A stretch of DNA of 64,000 bases from Phytohabitans aurantiacus (GTDB lineage Bacteria; Actinomycetota; Actinomycetes; Mycobacteriales; Micromonosporaceae), in assembly GCF_027923225.1 (NCBI RefSeq), contig NZ_BSDI01000075.1, positions 31,170 to 95,169 of the forward strand. The letters are read 5' to 3'. Below are positions 42,869-50,840 of this stretch, piece after piece (within the stretch, counting starts at the first letter, position 1; each line of letters starts with the position of its first letter). The notes under the pieces were generated by a model that worked only from the letters and a program-made list of their open reading frames with translations, ran no database searches and was not told the origin of the DNA. The position numbers and the translations under genes are program-made.

Positions 42869-43261
42869 GTGTCGGACGACCTGCGGTTGGTGATCGAGTG
42901 GCGAGCGCTCGCGCAGCGCTACCACGACACCTCCTGCGCGCTGGAGCGCGAGCTTCAGGACCGGCACGGGATCGGCATGAGCGAGTTCGAGGTCATCGAT
43001 CGCCTAGCCGGCGCTGACCAGGCAAAACTCCGCATGCAGGAGCTGGCCGAGCTGGTGCACCTCAGCCAGAGCGCCCTGTCGCGGGCGGTCGCTCGGCTGG
43101 AGCGTGACGGCCTCGTCTGCCGGGCGCTCTGCGAGGCAGACCGTCGCGGCGTCTTTGTCACTCTCACGGATGAAGGGCGGCGCCGGCAGGAAGAGGCGCG
43201 CCCCACACAGCGGGCCGTGCTCTCCGAGAGTCTGGTTGGGAATCGGCCGGTCGAGGGCTAG
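42869..43261 (+). CDS. MarR-family transcriptional regulator
   Basis: The 130-residue winged-helix protein reads MSDDLRLVIEWRALAQRYHD, LAELVHLSQSALSRAVARLERDGLVCRAL and the wing DRRGVFVTLTDEG. Family proteins are small-molecule-sensitive repressors, often of their own gene. GTG 42869 is preferred over ATG 42860 because the -10 element overlaps that ATG. The C-terminal dimer region is short (RAVLSESLVGNRPVEG). The nearest likely target is its own promoter. Confidence 0.9.
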   Translation: MSDDLRLVIEWRALAQRYHDTSCALERELQDRHGIGMSEFEVIDRLAGADQAKLRMQELAELVHLSQSALSRAVARLERDGLVCRALCEADRRGVFVTLTDEGRRRQEEARPTQRAVLSESLVGNRPVEG

Positions 43262-43298
43262 CGTTGGCATTGATACCCAAAGTAAGAGGAGATATCCC

Positions 43299-43667
43299 GT
43301 GACGACTTCAGCGCAGTCCGAGTCGACCGAGGCCAAGGCCGCTACGACCGTCGTCCTCACCGACGTCGCGGCGCAGAAGGTCAAGGCCCTTATCGAGCAG
43401 GAAGGCCGCGACGACCTGCGGCTGCGTGTGGCGGTGCAGCCCGGCGGCTGTTCCGGCCTGCGCTACCAGCTGTTCTTCGACGAGCGCTCGCTCGACGGCG
43501 ACGTGGTGACCGACTTCGACGGTGTCGGCGTCGTCGTCGACCGCATGAGCGCTCCGTACCTGTCCGGCGCGACGATCGACTTCGCGGACCGGATCGACGC
43601 GCAGGGCTTCACCATCGACAACCCCAACGCGCAGGGTTCGTGCGCGTGCGGCGACTCGTTCCACTAA
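43299..43667 (+). CDS. erpA: A-type iron-sulfur cluster carrier
   Basis: The 122-residue HesB/ErpA protein passes Fe-S clusters to apoproteins. The three cysteines are in PGGCSGLRY and GSCACGDSFH, and the family fold is complete (VVLTDVAAQKVKALIEQEG, LDGDVVTDFDGVGVVVD). GTG 43299 has AGAGGAG eight bases upstream. Potential clients nearby are LipA and NadA, both Fe-S enzymes; a terminator follows directly. Confidence 0.95.
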   Translation: MTTSAQSESTEAKAATTVVLTDVAAQKVKALIEQEGRDDLRLRVAVQPGGCSGLRYQLFFDERSLDGDVVTDFDGVGVVVDRMSAPYLSGATIDFADRIDAQGFTIDNPNAQGSCACGDSFH

Positions 43668-43686
43668 TTCGGAACAGTCTGACGGA

Positions 43687-43720
43687 AAAGCGGGACCGCC
43701 TGTACGGGCGGTCCCGCTTT
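43687..43720. terminator. Strong intrinsic hairpin downstream of erpA
   Basis: AAAGCGGGACCGCC and its perfect complement enclose a six-base loop; the arm ends in TTT, giving a short U-run. This is the only U-tailed terminator I saw. Confidence 0.88.
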
Positions 43721-43768
43721 GTCTAGGCTGGCCGCGCACTTGTCCTATACCCGATCCCGAGGGCCGAC

Positions 43769-44746
43769 ATGAAGATCGCCGTAACTGGCTCGATCGCTAC
43801 CGACCATTTGATGCACTTCCCCGGCCGGTTCGCCGAGCAGTTGCTCGCCGACCAGCTCGACAAGGTCTCGCTGTCCTTCCTGGTCGACGACCTCGTCGTA
43901 CGCCGCGGTGGCATCGCGGCCAACATCGCCTTCGGGATGGGTCAGCTCGGCCTGCACCCGGTGCTGCTCGGCGCGGTGGGCGCCGACTTCGCCGACTACC
44001 GGTCCTGGCTGGAGCGGCACGGCGTCGACTGCGACTCGGTGTACGTCAGCGAGGTCGCGCACACGGCGCGCTTCGTCTGCACCACCGACCTCGACATGTG
44101 CCAGATCGCGTCGTTCTACGCGGGGGCCATGAGCGAGGCTCGCAACATCGAGCTGGAGCCGGTCGCCGAGCGCGTCGGGGGCCTTGACCTGGTACTGGTC
44201 AGCGCCAACGACCCCGACGCCATGATCCGCCACTCCGAAGAGTGCCGCAGCCGCGGATACGCGTTCGCGGCCGACCCGTCGCAGCAGCTCGCCCGCATGG
44301 ACGGCGGCGACGTGACGAAGCTCATCGAGGGCGCGGAGTACCTGCTCACCAACGAGTACGAGAAGTCGCTGCTGTCGAGCAAGTCCGGGCTCAGCGAGGC
44401 CGAGGTGCTCGACCGGGTCAAGGTGCGGATCACCACGCTGGGCAAGGACGGCGTCGAGATCACGGGCAAGGGCCTCGACCGCATCCACGTACCGGTGGCG
44501 CGCGACGTGCAGCTCGTCGACCCGACCGGTGTCGGCGACGGGTTCCGCAGCGGCTTCTTCGCCGGCTTGTCGTGGGGGCTGAGCCTGGAGCGGTCCGCCC
44601 AGGTCGGCTCGGTGCTGGCGGCGCTCGTGCTGGAGACGGTGGGCCCGCAGGAGTACGAGGTGCGCGGTGACGCGTTCCTCAAGCGCGTCGCCGACTCGTA
44701 CGGCGACCAGGCGGCGGAGGAAGTCCGCCCTCACATCAGCGCCTAA
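43769..44746 (+). CDS. PfkB-family carbohydrate/adenosine kinase
   Basis: The 325-residue ribokinase-fold protein has the N-terminal GSIATDHLMHF, VVRRGGIAANIAFGMGQLG, and the C-terminal signature DPTGVGDGFRSGFF with the catalytic Asp. Its sequence resembles actinomycete adenosine kinase-like proteins, which phosphorylate adenosine to AMP, but a sugar substrate cannot be excluded. ATG 43769; the hairpin copy 5 follows 12 bases after its stop. Confidence 0.9.
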   Translation: MKIAVTGSIATDHLMHFPGRFAEQLLADQLDKVSLSFLVDDLVVRRGGIAANIAFGMGQLGLHPVLLGAVGADFADYRSWLERHGVDCDSVYVSEVAHTARFVCTTDLDMCQIASFYAGAMSEARNIELEPVAERVGGLDLVLVSANDPDAMIRHSEECRSRGYAFAADPSQQLARMDGGDVTKLIEGAEYLLTNEYEKSLLSSKSGLSEAEVLDRVKVRITTLGKDGVEITGKGLDRIHVPVARDVQLVDPTGVGDGFRSGFFAGLSWGLSLERSAQVGSVLAALVLETVGPQEYEVRGDAFLKRVADSYGDQAAEEVRPHISA

Positions 44747-44758
44747 CAGTTCCCTTTC

Positions 44759-44812
44759 GTGATCAGGGCGTCCCTCAAGTCGTTAGAGCGACTTCAGGGA
44801 CGCCCTGATCAC
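44759..44812. terminator. Dispersed hairpin, copy 5
   Basis: Same sequence class as copy 4 (one C-C mismatch). It lies between the convergent PfkB kinase and tusA genes. Confidence 0.8.
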
Positions 44813-44814
44813 GG

Positions 44815-45036
44815 TTAGTGGGTGCGGCGGACGTCGTAGGCGGGGGCGCCGTCCGTCGTGATCCTGCCCACGTACTCGTGGCCCCGCATCCGGCACCACG
44901 CGGGTATGTCGTTGGCGGCCGCCGGATCGTCGGCCAGCACCCGCACCACCTCGCCGACGGGCACGCCGGGCAGCCGCTTGGCCAGCGCGATCACCGGCAA
45001 CGGACACCGCTGCCCGAGACAGTCGATCACGGTCAT
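44815..45036 (-). CDS. tusA: TusA/SirA-family sulfur carrier
   Basis: The 73-residue protein begins MTVIDCLGQRCPLPVIALAK; the active Cys11 lies in the CPxP motif. TusA takes a persulfide from a cysteine desulfurase and hands it on to tRNA or cofactor thiolation. It overlaps the desulfurase gene by four bases, supporting a dedicated pair. Confidence 0.93.
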   Translation of the reverse strand: MTVIDCLGQRCPLPVIALAKRLPGVPVGEVVRVLADDPAAANDIPAWCRMRGHEYVGRITTDGAPAYDVRRTH

Positions 45037-46127
45037 AGGTCGGTCACTCCGGCCTCGGCGCGGAGAGTAGCCACCACGTCCGGCAGTTCCGACAGGAAGC
45101 GGTCCACGTCGGCCTCGGTGGTCTCGCGGTGCAGCGAGACCCGCACGTTGCCGTGCGACAGCACACCCATCGCCTCCAGTACGTGACTCGGGCGCAGGGT
45201 CGACGACGTGCACGACGACCCCGACGACACCGCGAACCCGCGCCGGTCGAGCGCGTGCAGCAGCGCCTCGCCGTCCACGTACAGGCAGGAGAACGTCACC
45301 AGGTGCGGCAGCCGGTCGTCCGGGTCGCCGACCACCTCGACGTCCGGCACGGTCGCGGCGACCACCCGCCGGATCCGGTCGACCAGCGGCGCCAGCCGTG
45401 CCGCCTCCGCGGCCTGCTCGCCGCTCACCGCCCGCAGCGCGGCCGCGGCCGCGACGATGGCCGGAAGATCACGGCCGGTGTCCTCGTGCCCCGGCGGCCA
45501 GCGCACGCCCTTCCGGACGACGAGCAGCCCCACGCCCGCCGGACCACCCCATTTCCGGGCACTCGCCGTCAGCAGCGACCACCCATCGGGTACTGGGACG
45601 CGTCCCACCGACTGCGCGGCGTCGACATAGAGGGGTACGCCCGCGGCGGCACACGCCTGCGCCGCCTCGGCGACCGGCTGCACGGTGCCCACCTCGTGGC
45701 TGGCGCTGATCAGGGCGGCCAGCGCCACACCGGGGCTCTTGACCGCCTCCCGCCAGGCGTCGAGGTCGAGCCTGCCCTGGCGGTCCACGGGCACCTCGAC
45801 ACCCGCGCTTCCGGCCGCGTAGAGGACCGCCGAGTGCTCGATCGCGGAGTGCACGAGGCGGTCACCGGCGCGTCGCCGCCCTGACAGGCCACCCCGGACG
45901 GCCGACTGTGCCGCCTCCGTCCCGCCACTAGTGAAGGTCAACTCGTCTGGGCGTACTCGAAGAATCTCGGCGGTCGTGGCTCGCGCCGCGTCGAGAAGCT
46001 GGCGTGCGCGGCGGGCCTGCGAATAGAGCTTGCCGGGATCAGCCCAGCCGTCGTCGAGCGCGGCGAGCAGCGCCTGGCGCGCGACCGGGTGTAGCGGCGC
46101 GGCCGCGGCCGCGTCGAAGTAGGTCAC
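45033..46127 (-). CDS. Cysteine desulfurase
   Basis: The 364-residue class V aminotransferase-type PLP enzyme starts MTYFDAAAAAPLHPVAR and shows the PLP Lys in ASARKWGGPAGVG, the His of the binding pocket in SAIEHSAVLYAAG, and the mobile-loop catalytic Cys in SSGSSCTSS. It abstracts sulfur from cysteine as a persulfide. Direct coupling to tusA suggests it feeds sulfur transfer to tRNA or cofactors rather than (or as well as) Fe-S assembly. Confidence 0.94.
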   Translation of the reverse strand: MTYFDAAAAAPLHPVARQALLAALDDGWADPGKLYSQARRARQLLDAARATTAEILRVRPDELTFTSGGTEAAQSAVRGGLSGRRRAGDRLVHSAIEHSAVLYAAGSAGVEVPVDRQGRLDLDAWREAVKSPGVALAALISASHEVGTVQPVAEAAQACAAAGVPLYVDAAQSVGRVPVPDGWSLLTASARKWGGPAGVGLLVVRKGVRWPPGHEDTGRDLPAIVAAAAALRAVSGEQAAEAARLAPLVDRIRRVVAATVPDVEVVGDPDDRLPHLVTFSCLYVDGEALLHALDRRGFAVSSGSSCTSSTLRPSHVLEAMGVLSHGNVRVSLHRETTEADVDRFLSELPDVVATLRAEAGVTDL

Positions 46128-46215
46128 GAGCCGACGCTACCCACCCCACGGCAGGTCCGGCCCGCATGGTCGAGTAATCTCGCGACGGTCGGTGACGCTA
46201 GGGAGGCTGAACCAG

Positions 46216-47115
46216 GTGGTCGCTAGGGGTACGCGGGCTCGACTTGCGAGGCTCGCCGGGCTCGGGGCCGGCGCCGCGGCGCTGATGACCTTGCTGGGCG
46301 GCTGCGACGTCGGCAGCGCCTTCAAGGGTTTTGGCTGGCCGGAGAATGGCCTCACGCCGCAGTCGAACAGGATGTACGACCTGTGGATCGGGTCGGTGAT
46401 CGCCGCCCTCGTGGTCGGCGTCTTCGTCTGGGGTCTGATCTTCTGGTGCATCGTGCGGTACCGCAAGCGCGGCGACGAGCTGCCGGTGCAGACCCGCTAC
46501 AACATGCCGATGGAGTTCCTCTACACGATCGCTCCGATCCTGGTCGTGTCGGTGCTCTTCTACTACACGGCGATCGTCCAGACCGATGTGGACCGCACCT
46601 CGAAGAACCCGGACGTGATCGTCGAGGTCGTCGGTTTCAAGTGGAACTGGCAGTTCAACTACCGCGACGGCATCGGCACCGACGCCAACACGATCACCTC
46701 CACGCTGGGCTCCAGCGACGTGATCCCCGTGTTGGTGCTGCCCACCGGCAAGCGGGTCCTCTTCGAGGAGACCAGCAAGGACGTCATCCACTCGTTCTGG
46801 GTGCCAGAGTTGCTGTTCAAGCGCGACGTGTTCCCGGGGAGCATCCGCAACCAGTTCGAGGTGTCGAGCATCGACCAGGAGGGCGCGTACGTCGGCCGGT
46901 GCGCCGAGCTGTGCGGCACCTACCACTCGATGATGAACTTCGAGCTGCGCGTGGTCTCGCCGGAGAAGTTCGACCAGTTCATCGAGGCGAAGCAGGACGG
47001 CGCGACGACCCAGGAGGCGCTCACCCAGATCGGTGAGGAGCCGTTGGCGACCACGACGAAGCCGTTCCCGACCAAGCGGAACGTCTCGAACTTCAATCCC
47101 GGGTCCGGAGAGTGA
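46216..47115 (+). CDS. ctaC: Cytochrome c oxidase subunit II
   Basis: The 299-residue lipoprotein precursor begins MVARGTRARLARLAG and has a signal peptide ending in the lipobox LLGGC, then two membrane helices (around MYDLWIGSVIAALVVGVF and YTIAPILVVSVLFYYTAI) and the extracytoplasmic CuA domain with SFWVPELLFKRDVFPG and GRCAELCGTYHSMM (Cu ligands). GTG 46216 has GGGAGG nine bases upstream. It starts the two-gene ctaC-ctaF unit; ctaD is not adjacent, an arrangement also seen in mycobacteria. Confidence 0.96.
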   Translation: MVARGTRARLARLAGLGAGAAALMTLLGGCDVGSAFKGFGWPENGLTPQSNRMYDLWIGSVIAALVVGVFVWGLIFWCIVRYRKRGDELPVQTRYNMPMEFLYTIAPILVVSVLFYYTAIVQTDVDRTSKNPDVIVEVVGFKWNWQFNYRDGIGTDANTITSTLGSSDVIPVLVLPTGKRVLFEETSKDVIHSFWVPELLFKRDVFPGSIRNQFEVSSIDQEGAYVGRCAELCGTYHSMMNFELRVVSPEKFDQFIEAKQDGATTQEALTQIGEEPLATTTKPFPTKRNVSNFNPGSGE

Positions 47116-47116
47116 C

Positions 47117-47542
47117 ATGAAGACTGAGTATCGGATCTTCGGCGTTGTCACGGCCTTCCTGTACGTCGCCTGCGTCGTGTACGCATGGTGGACCTGGGGC
47201 GACCTCGGGCACGTCGAGTGGATCGGCACGGTCGCGCTGCTGCTCTCCGCGATCCTGACCTCGATGTGCGGCGGCTTCTTCTGGTTCGTGTCACGCCGGA
47301 TCGACCCCCGCCCCGAAGACCGCCCCGACGCTGAGGTGGCCGACGGTGCCGGCGAGATCGGCTTCTTCAGCCCGGGCAGCTACTGGCCGTTCGGCCTGGC
47401 TGCCGCGGCGACGGTGGCTGGGCTCGGGCTGGTGTTCTGGATGTGGTGGCTGTTGGCGGCCGGGTTGATCGCGGTGACCGCCGCGACCTGCGGGCTGCTG
47501 TTCGAGTACTACACCGGCACTCGCCGCACGGCAGAGCACTGA
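47117..47542 (+). CDS. ctaF: Cytochrome c oxidase subunit IV (actinomycete type)
   Basis: The 141-residue protein has four membrane helices (GVVTAFLYVACVVYAWW, EWIGTVALLLSAILTS, SYWPFGLAAAATVAGLGLV, VFWMWWLLAAGLIAVTAAT) and a short cytoplasmic loop SRRIDPRPEDRPDAEV. This is the small actinomycete aa3-oxidase subunit. It follows ctaC by one base. Confidence 0.93.
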   Translation: MKTEYRIFGVVTAFLYVACVVYAWWTWGDLGHVEWIGTVALLLSAILTSMCGGFFWFVSRRIDPRPEDRPDAEVADGAGEIGFFSPGSYWPFGLAAAATVAGLGLVFWMWWLLAAGLIAVTAATCGLLFEYYTGTRRTAEH

Positions 47543-47599
47543 CCGCCTAGTCGCGCTGTCCGCGGCGCCGCCTTCTGTCCGCGGCGCCGCGCTTTCCTC

Positions 47600-47669
47600 G
47601 TCGCGCCGTCGCGCCGTCGCGCCGTCGCGCCGTCGCGCCGTCGCGCCGTCGCGCCGTCGCGCCGTCGCG
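47600..47669 (+). repeat. 8-base tandem array
   Basis: The unit TCGCGCCG repeats about 8.6 times without interruption. Confidence 0.9.
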
Positions 47670-47716
47670 GCGGGGCGTCTTCGCGGCGCGGCGCCGCCGC
47701 GGCGCGCTCTTCTCGT

Positions 47717-47795
47717 CGATCAAGGGCGAATGCACGTGGTTGGATCTCTTTTCCGCGTGCGTTTGCCCTTGATCGTTGCGTTTCTCCTTGATCGG
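47717..47795 (+). repeat. 79-bp element, complete copy 6
   Basis: Arm CGATCAAGGGCGAATGCACG, loop TGGTTGGATCTCTTTTCC, partner GCGTGCGTTTGCCCTTGATC, third arm GTTGCGTTTCTCCTTGATCG. Arms pair well except one or two G-T or mismatched positions. Confidence 0.88.
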
Positions 47796-47988
47796 CGGGT
47801 CGATGGCCCGCTTCGCGGGCCGTTCGTGGGCCCTTGCGGGCGGCGTGGACTCTTGCGGGCCGTGCGGTGCTGCGCGCGGGCTCTCGCGGGCCTTTCCTCG
47901 CCGTGCGCCGCGGGCCTTTAGCCCGTCGTGGTCTTCGCACCGCTTGGCAGGGCCGTGGCCGAGGGCGGCGGCTGTGCGCGCCGGCCGA

Positions 47989-48001
47989 TAGAGTGGGCGA
48001 C
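47989..48001 (+). promoter_or_regulatory. Leaderless promoter of the RAM-domain gene
   Basis: TAGAGT (47989-47994) lies seven bases before GTG 48002, the standard actinomycete leaderless layout. Confidence 0.5.
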
Positions 48002-48289
48002 GTGATCACTGCGATCGTACTGATCGACTGCGCCACCGATTCCATTCCCGAGGTGGCCGAGGCGCTGGCCGCACTCCCCGGTGTCAGCGAGGTCTACTCG
48101 GTCGCCGGCCACGTCGACCTCATCGCCATCGTGCGCGTACGCGAGTATGAGCAGATCGCCGAGGTCATCGCCGGTGGCATCTCCAAGACGCCGGGCGTGC
48201 TCGATACCGACACACACATCGCGTTCCGGGCATACTCGCAGCACGACCTCGAGGAGGCGTTCGCCATCGGGCTCCCCGATGCCGACTGA
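48002..48289 (+). CDS. Stand-alone Lrp/AsnC ligand-binding (RAM) domain protein
   Basis: The 95-residue protein has only the RAM domain of Lrp regulators (VITAIVLIDCATDSIPEVAE, VSEVYSVAGHVDLIAIVRVR, VLDTDTHIAFRAYSQHDLEEAF) and no HTH. RAM domains bind amino acids and dimerise; here the partner may be an Lrp protein elsewhere. GTG 48002 is leaderless. It overlaps the following hydrolase by 11 bases. Confidence 0.88.
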   Translation: MITAIVLIDCATDSIPEVAEALAALPGVSEVYSVAGHVDLIAIVRVREYEQIAEVIAGGISKTPGVLDTDTHIAFRAYSQHDLEEAFAIGLPDAD

Positions 48290-49121
48290 CTACCTCCAGG
48301 AGCATCTGGATCGAGGCACCGACCGGATCGGCCTACAGGTGTACCCGTCCCCGTCGAACGACGGGCCCGTCGCGATCATCTGGCCCGCCATGGGCGTCAA
48401 GGCGCGCTACTACCGCCCGTTCGCTCAAGTGCTTGGCGAGCAGGGCATCAGCGTCGTCGTGGCTGACCTACGCGGCACCGGCGCCAGCACGCCACCGCCC
48501 AGCCGAGCCTCCCGGTACCGGTACGCGGAGATGATCGACGACGTCGGCGCGGTACTGGAGACTCTCAAGCCCCGGCTCGACGGACGCAAGCGGCTGCTCA
48601 TCGGCCACTCACTGGGCGGCCAGATGGCGCTCCTGCACCTGGCCCTGAATGATCCATCCACCGTGGACGGTCTCGCGCTGATCGCGGTCGGCCTGCCGTA
48701 CTGGCGGTCGTACCCCGGCGTGCGCGGCTACGCGGTACTGCCGTACACGCAGGCCATCGGTGCCGTCTCCGCGGTGGCAGGGGTGTGGCCGGGGTGGACC
48801 TTCGGCGGCCGGCAGGCGCGAGGCGTGATCCGAGACTGGGCGTACACGGCGCGCACCGGATTGTTCCCCGCGATCGACGGGGTCGACACGGAGGCCGCCG
48901 TCCGCGACGTGCAGACGCCGGTGCTGGCGGTTAGCGTCGACCACGACCAGTACACGCCACCCGAGACGGTCGACCACCTCTGCGCCAAGCTCGCGACGGC
49001 ACCGGTGCGCCGCGCGCACTACACGACCGCCGAGGCAGGCGGTCGGCTGGACCACTTCGCCTGGGTACGCGCGTCTGCCCCACTGGCGTCCCGCATAGCC
49101 ACCTTCGCCGAGACCCTCTAA
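48279..49121 (+). CDS. Alpha/beta hydrolase
   Basis: The 280-residue protein, ATG 48279 (MPTDYLQEHLDRGTDRIG), has an oxyanion region WPAMGVKARYYRP, nucleophile elbow GHSLGGQMA, Asp in VLAVSVDHDQYT and His in AGGRLDHFAWVR. The substrate is unknown. It is translationally coupled to the RAM-domain gene. Confidence 0.9.
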   Translation: MPTDYLQEHLDRGTDRIGLQVYPSPSNDGPVAIIWPAMGVKARYYRPFAQVLGEQGISVVVADLRGTGASTPPPSRASRYRYAEMIDDVGAVLETLKPRLDGRKRLLIGHSLGGQMALLHLALNDPSTVDGLALIAVGLPYWRSYPGVRGYAVLPYTQAIGAVSAVAGVWPGWTFGGRQARGVIRDWAYTARTGLFPAIDGVDTEAAVRDVQTPVLAVSVDHDQYTPPETVDHLCAKLATAPVRRAHYTTAEAGGRLDHFAWVRASAPLASRIATFAETL

Positions 49122-49276
49122 CGCTTTGCGGCCCGCCGGAGGGGCTTCGGCGGCGTTCCGCATCCCCACACCGGACCCTGATGTAGATCGCTCAGAGAGC
49201 TTTCGCGGTGCGGGTCCGTCCGTCCACATAGGCGGCCGGCTGCGCGATGCTGGACCGGCGAACTGGTTGTGTAGTC

Positions 49277-49338
49277 GCGGAGGGTGAGGCCGCGGGAGCA
49301 ACGGGCAAGGAGCGCGACGGGCATCGCGGTAGCTCAAG
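49277..49338 (+). repeat. Interspersed repeat R, copy 3
   Basis: GTGAGGCCGCGGGAGCAACG, a variable stretch, then GCGACGGGCATCGCGGTAGC; nearly identical to the complement of 22441-22500. Confidence 0.75.
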
Positions 49339-49445
49339 GCCCGATCCTGAACTGAGACGAAAGAGGTTTCCGGTTGTGAGGCGGCGCGCCGTCGTGGCCG
49401 GGGTTTGACGGGCTGGCGGCGGCGTGTCGCCGCGCCTGCGCGCGC

Positions 49446-49524
49446 CGATCAAGGGCATTCGCATGGATCAAGGGCGAATGCACGCGGAAATGAGATCCAA
49501 CCACGTGCATTCGCCCTTGATCGG
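49446..49524 (-). repeat. 79-bp element, complete copy 7
   Basis: Third arm first (CGATCAAGGGCATTCGCATG), then AGGGCGAATGCACGCGGAAA...CCACGTGCATTCGCCCTTGA. Arms pair almost perfectly; this is the best-preserved copy. Confidence 0.9.
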
Positions 49525-49590
49525 CGGGAGGCCGGCGGAAGCGGCGTGGCGACACGCCGTGCTGGGCTGGCCTGGGGGCGGACGCTCGCG

Positions 49591-49630
49591 GAGAAGAGAT
49601 CGAACCGCGTGCATTCGCCCTTGATCGGCG
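49591..49630 (-). repeat. 79-bp element, partial copy 8
   Basis: Only the loop and one arm (AGAGATCGAACCGCGTGCAT then CGCCCTTGATC) are present, mirroring the partial copy at 22501-22543. Confidence 0.8.
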
Positions 49631-49670
49631 AAGGGAGGGGGCGCGGGCCGGCGGTCTGCGCGAGCATGTG

Positions 49671-49710
49671 GGAAAGAGATCGAACCGCGTGCGTTCGCCC
49701 TTGATCGGCG
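49671..49710 (-). repeat. 79-bp element, partial copy 9
   Basis: A second half-element, GGAAAGAGATCGAACCGCGT then GCGTTCGCCCTTGATCGGCG. Confidence 0.8.
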
Positions 49711-49770
49711 GAGAGAGGGCGCGGGCGGGCGGCGGGCGTGAGCACGCAGGGTGAGGTGGAGCGAGGACGG

Positions 49771-50814
49771 CTAGGGGGTGGCTGTCTCTACCCAGCGGTC
49801 GAGGACCTTGGCGGCGGCGCCCGTGTCGATGGAGTCGGCGGCGCGAGACAGGCCTGCCCGCATCGACTCTGTCAGGTCACCGCTGGGCCCCGCGTGGGCG
49901 GTCAGGGCGGCTGCGGCGTTGACCAGGACCGCGTCGCGGACCGGGCCGGGCTCTCCGGCGAGCAGGCGGCGGGTCACGTCGGCGTTGAAGGCCGCGTCGC
50001 CGCCGCGAAGGTCGCCGGGCTGGGAGCGGGCGATGCCGAGGTCGGCGGCGTCGAGCAACATCGGGGTGACGGTGCCCTCGTGTACCGCCCAGACGCGGGT
50101 GGGTGCCGCCGTGCTGAACTCGTCGAGGCCGTCTTCGCCGCGCATGACCAGCACCGAGTCGCCACGGTCGGCGAAGACCTGGGCCATCACGGGCGCCATG
50201 CGGCTGTCGAAGCAGCCGATCGCGCCGGCGCGCGGCTGGGCGGGGTTGGTCAGTGGGCCGAGGAAGTTGAACACGGTGGGCACGCCCAGCTCGCGCCGCG
50301 GCACGGCGGTGTGGCGCATGCCAGGGTGGAACCGGGCCGCGAAGCAGAACCCGATGCCCACCTCAGTGAGGCAGCGGGACACCTCGTCGGGGCCGAGGTC
50401 GAGGGGGATACCCAGGAATTCCAGCAGGTCGGCGGCGCCGCAGGAGGACGAGGCGGCCCGATTGCCGTGCTTGACGACGCGGACGCCCGCCCCGGCCACC
50501 ACGAGCGCGGTCATCGTGGAGATGTTGACGGTGTGGGCCCGGTCGCCACCGGTACCAACGACGTCGACCGCGTCCGCGCGTACCTCATCGGGAAGGTGGA
50601 TGCGCGCGGCGGTGGCAAGCATCGTCTGCACCAGGCCCGCAAGCTCAGCCGGGGTTTCGCCCTTCGCGCGCAGCGCGGTGGCGAAACCAGCGATCTGCGC
50701 CGGCGTGGCCGACCCGGTCATGATCTCGCCCATGGCCCAGGCCGTGTCGGCGGTGGAGAGCTCCTCGTCGCGCAGCAGCGCCGAGATGAGGTTGGGCCAG
50801 GTCCGTTCGCCCAT
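49771..50814 (-). CDS. trpD: Anthranilate phosphoribosyltransferase
   Basis: The 347-residue enzyme adds phosphoribosyl to anthranilate in tryptophan synthesis. It shows VVGTGGDRAHTVNISTMTAL (PRPP loop), KHGNRAASSSCGAADLLE and FFLGPLTNPA-like FNFLGPLTNPAQPR. It stands apart from other trp genes, next to respiratory genes, which is typical of actinomycetes. The next gene upstream on the same strand is 26 bases away. Confidence 0.95.
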   Translation of the reverse strand: MGERTWPNLISALLRDEELSTADTAWAMGEIMTGSATPAQIAGFATALRAKGETPAELAGLVQTMLATAARIHLPDEVRADAVDVVGTGGDRAHTVNISTMTALVVAGAGVRVVKHGNRAASSSCGAADLLEFLGIPLDLGPDEVSRCLTEVGIGFCFAARFHPGMRHTAVPRRELGVPTVFNFLGPLTNPAQPRAGAIGCFDSRMAPVMAQVFADRGDSVLVMRGEDGLDEFSTAAPTRVWAVHEGTVTPMLLDAADLGIARSQPGDLRGGDAAFNADVTRRLLAGEPGPVRDAVLVNAAAALTAHAGPSGDLTESMRAGLSRAADSIDTGAAAKVLDRWVETATP

Positions 50815-50840
50815 GGGTGGGCCTCCAGATCAGCTTCAGA

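Larger units (their letters stand above)
47543..48001. other. Non-coding repeat island
   Basis: An 8-base tandem array (47600-47669) and a complete 79-bp element (47717-47795) are followed by about 180 bases without a supported gene and then the leaderless promoter of the next gene at 47989-48001. Confidence 0.75.
49362..49630 (+). repeat. About 285-bp dispersed module, copy B
   Basis: Same five parts as copy A (GAGGCGGCGCGCCGTCGTGG, GGCGGCGTGTCG tract, complete element, GGGAGGCCGGCGGA spacer, partial element), in the opposite orientation 27 kb away. Confidence 0.75.
49122..49770. other. Non-coding repeat island 4
   Basis: These 649 bases hold R copy 3 (49277-49338), the module copy B (49362-49630) with a complete and a partial 79-bp element, and a further partial element (49671-49710). 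No supported gene lies here. Confidence 0.8.

Noticed and set aside
49122..49770. Several short open frames across the repeat islands with repeated peptides such as LPLIG or ALDRR
   Set aside because: These peptides are translations of the 79-bp elements and appear in many frames and both strands; there is no ribosome site or codon pattern supporting expression.
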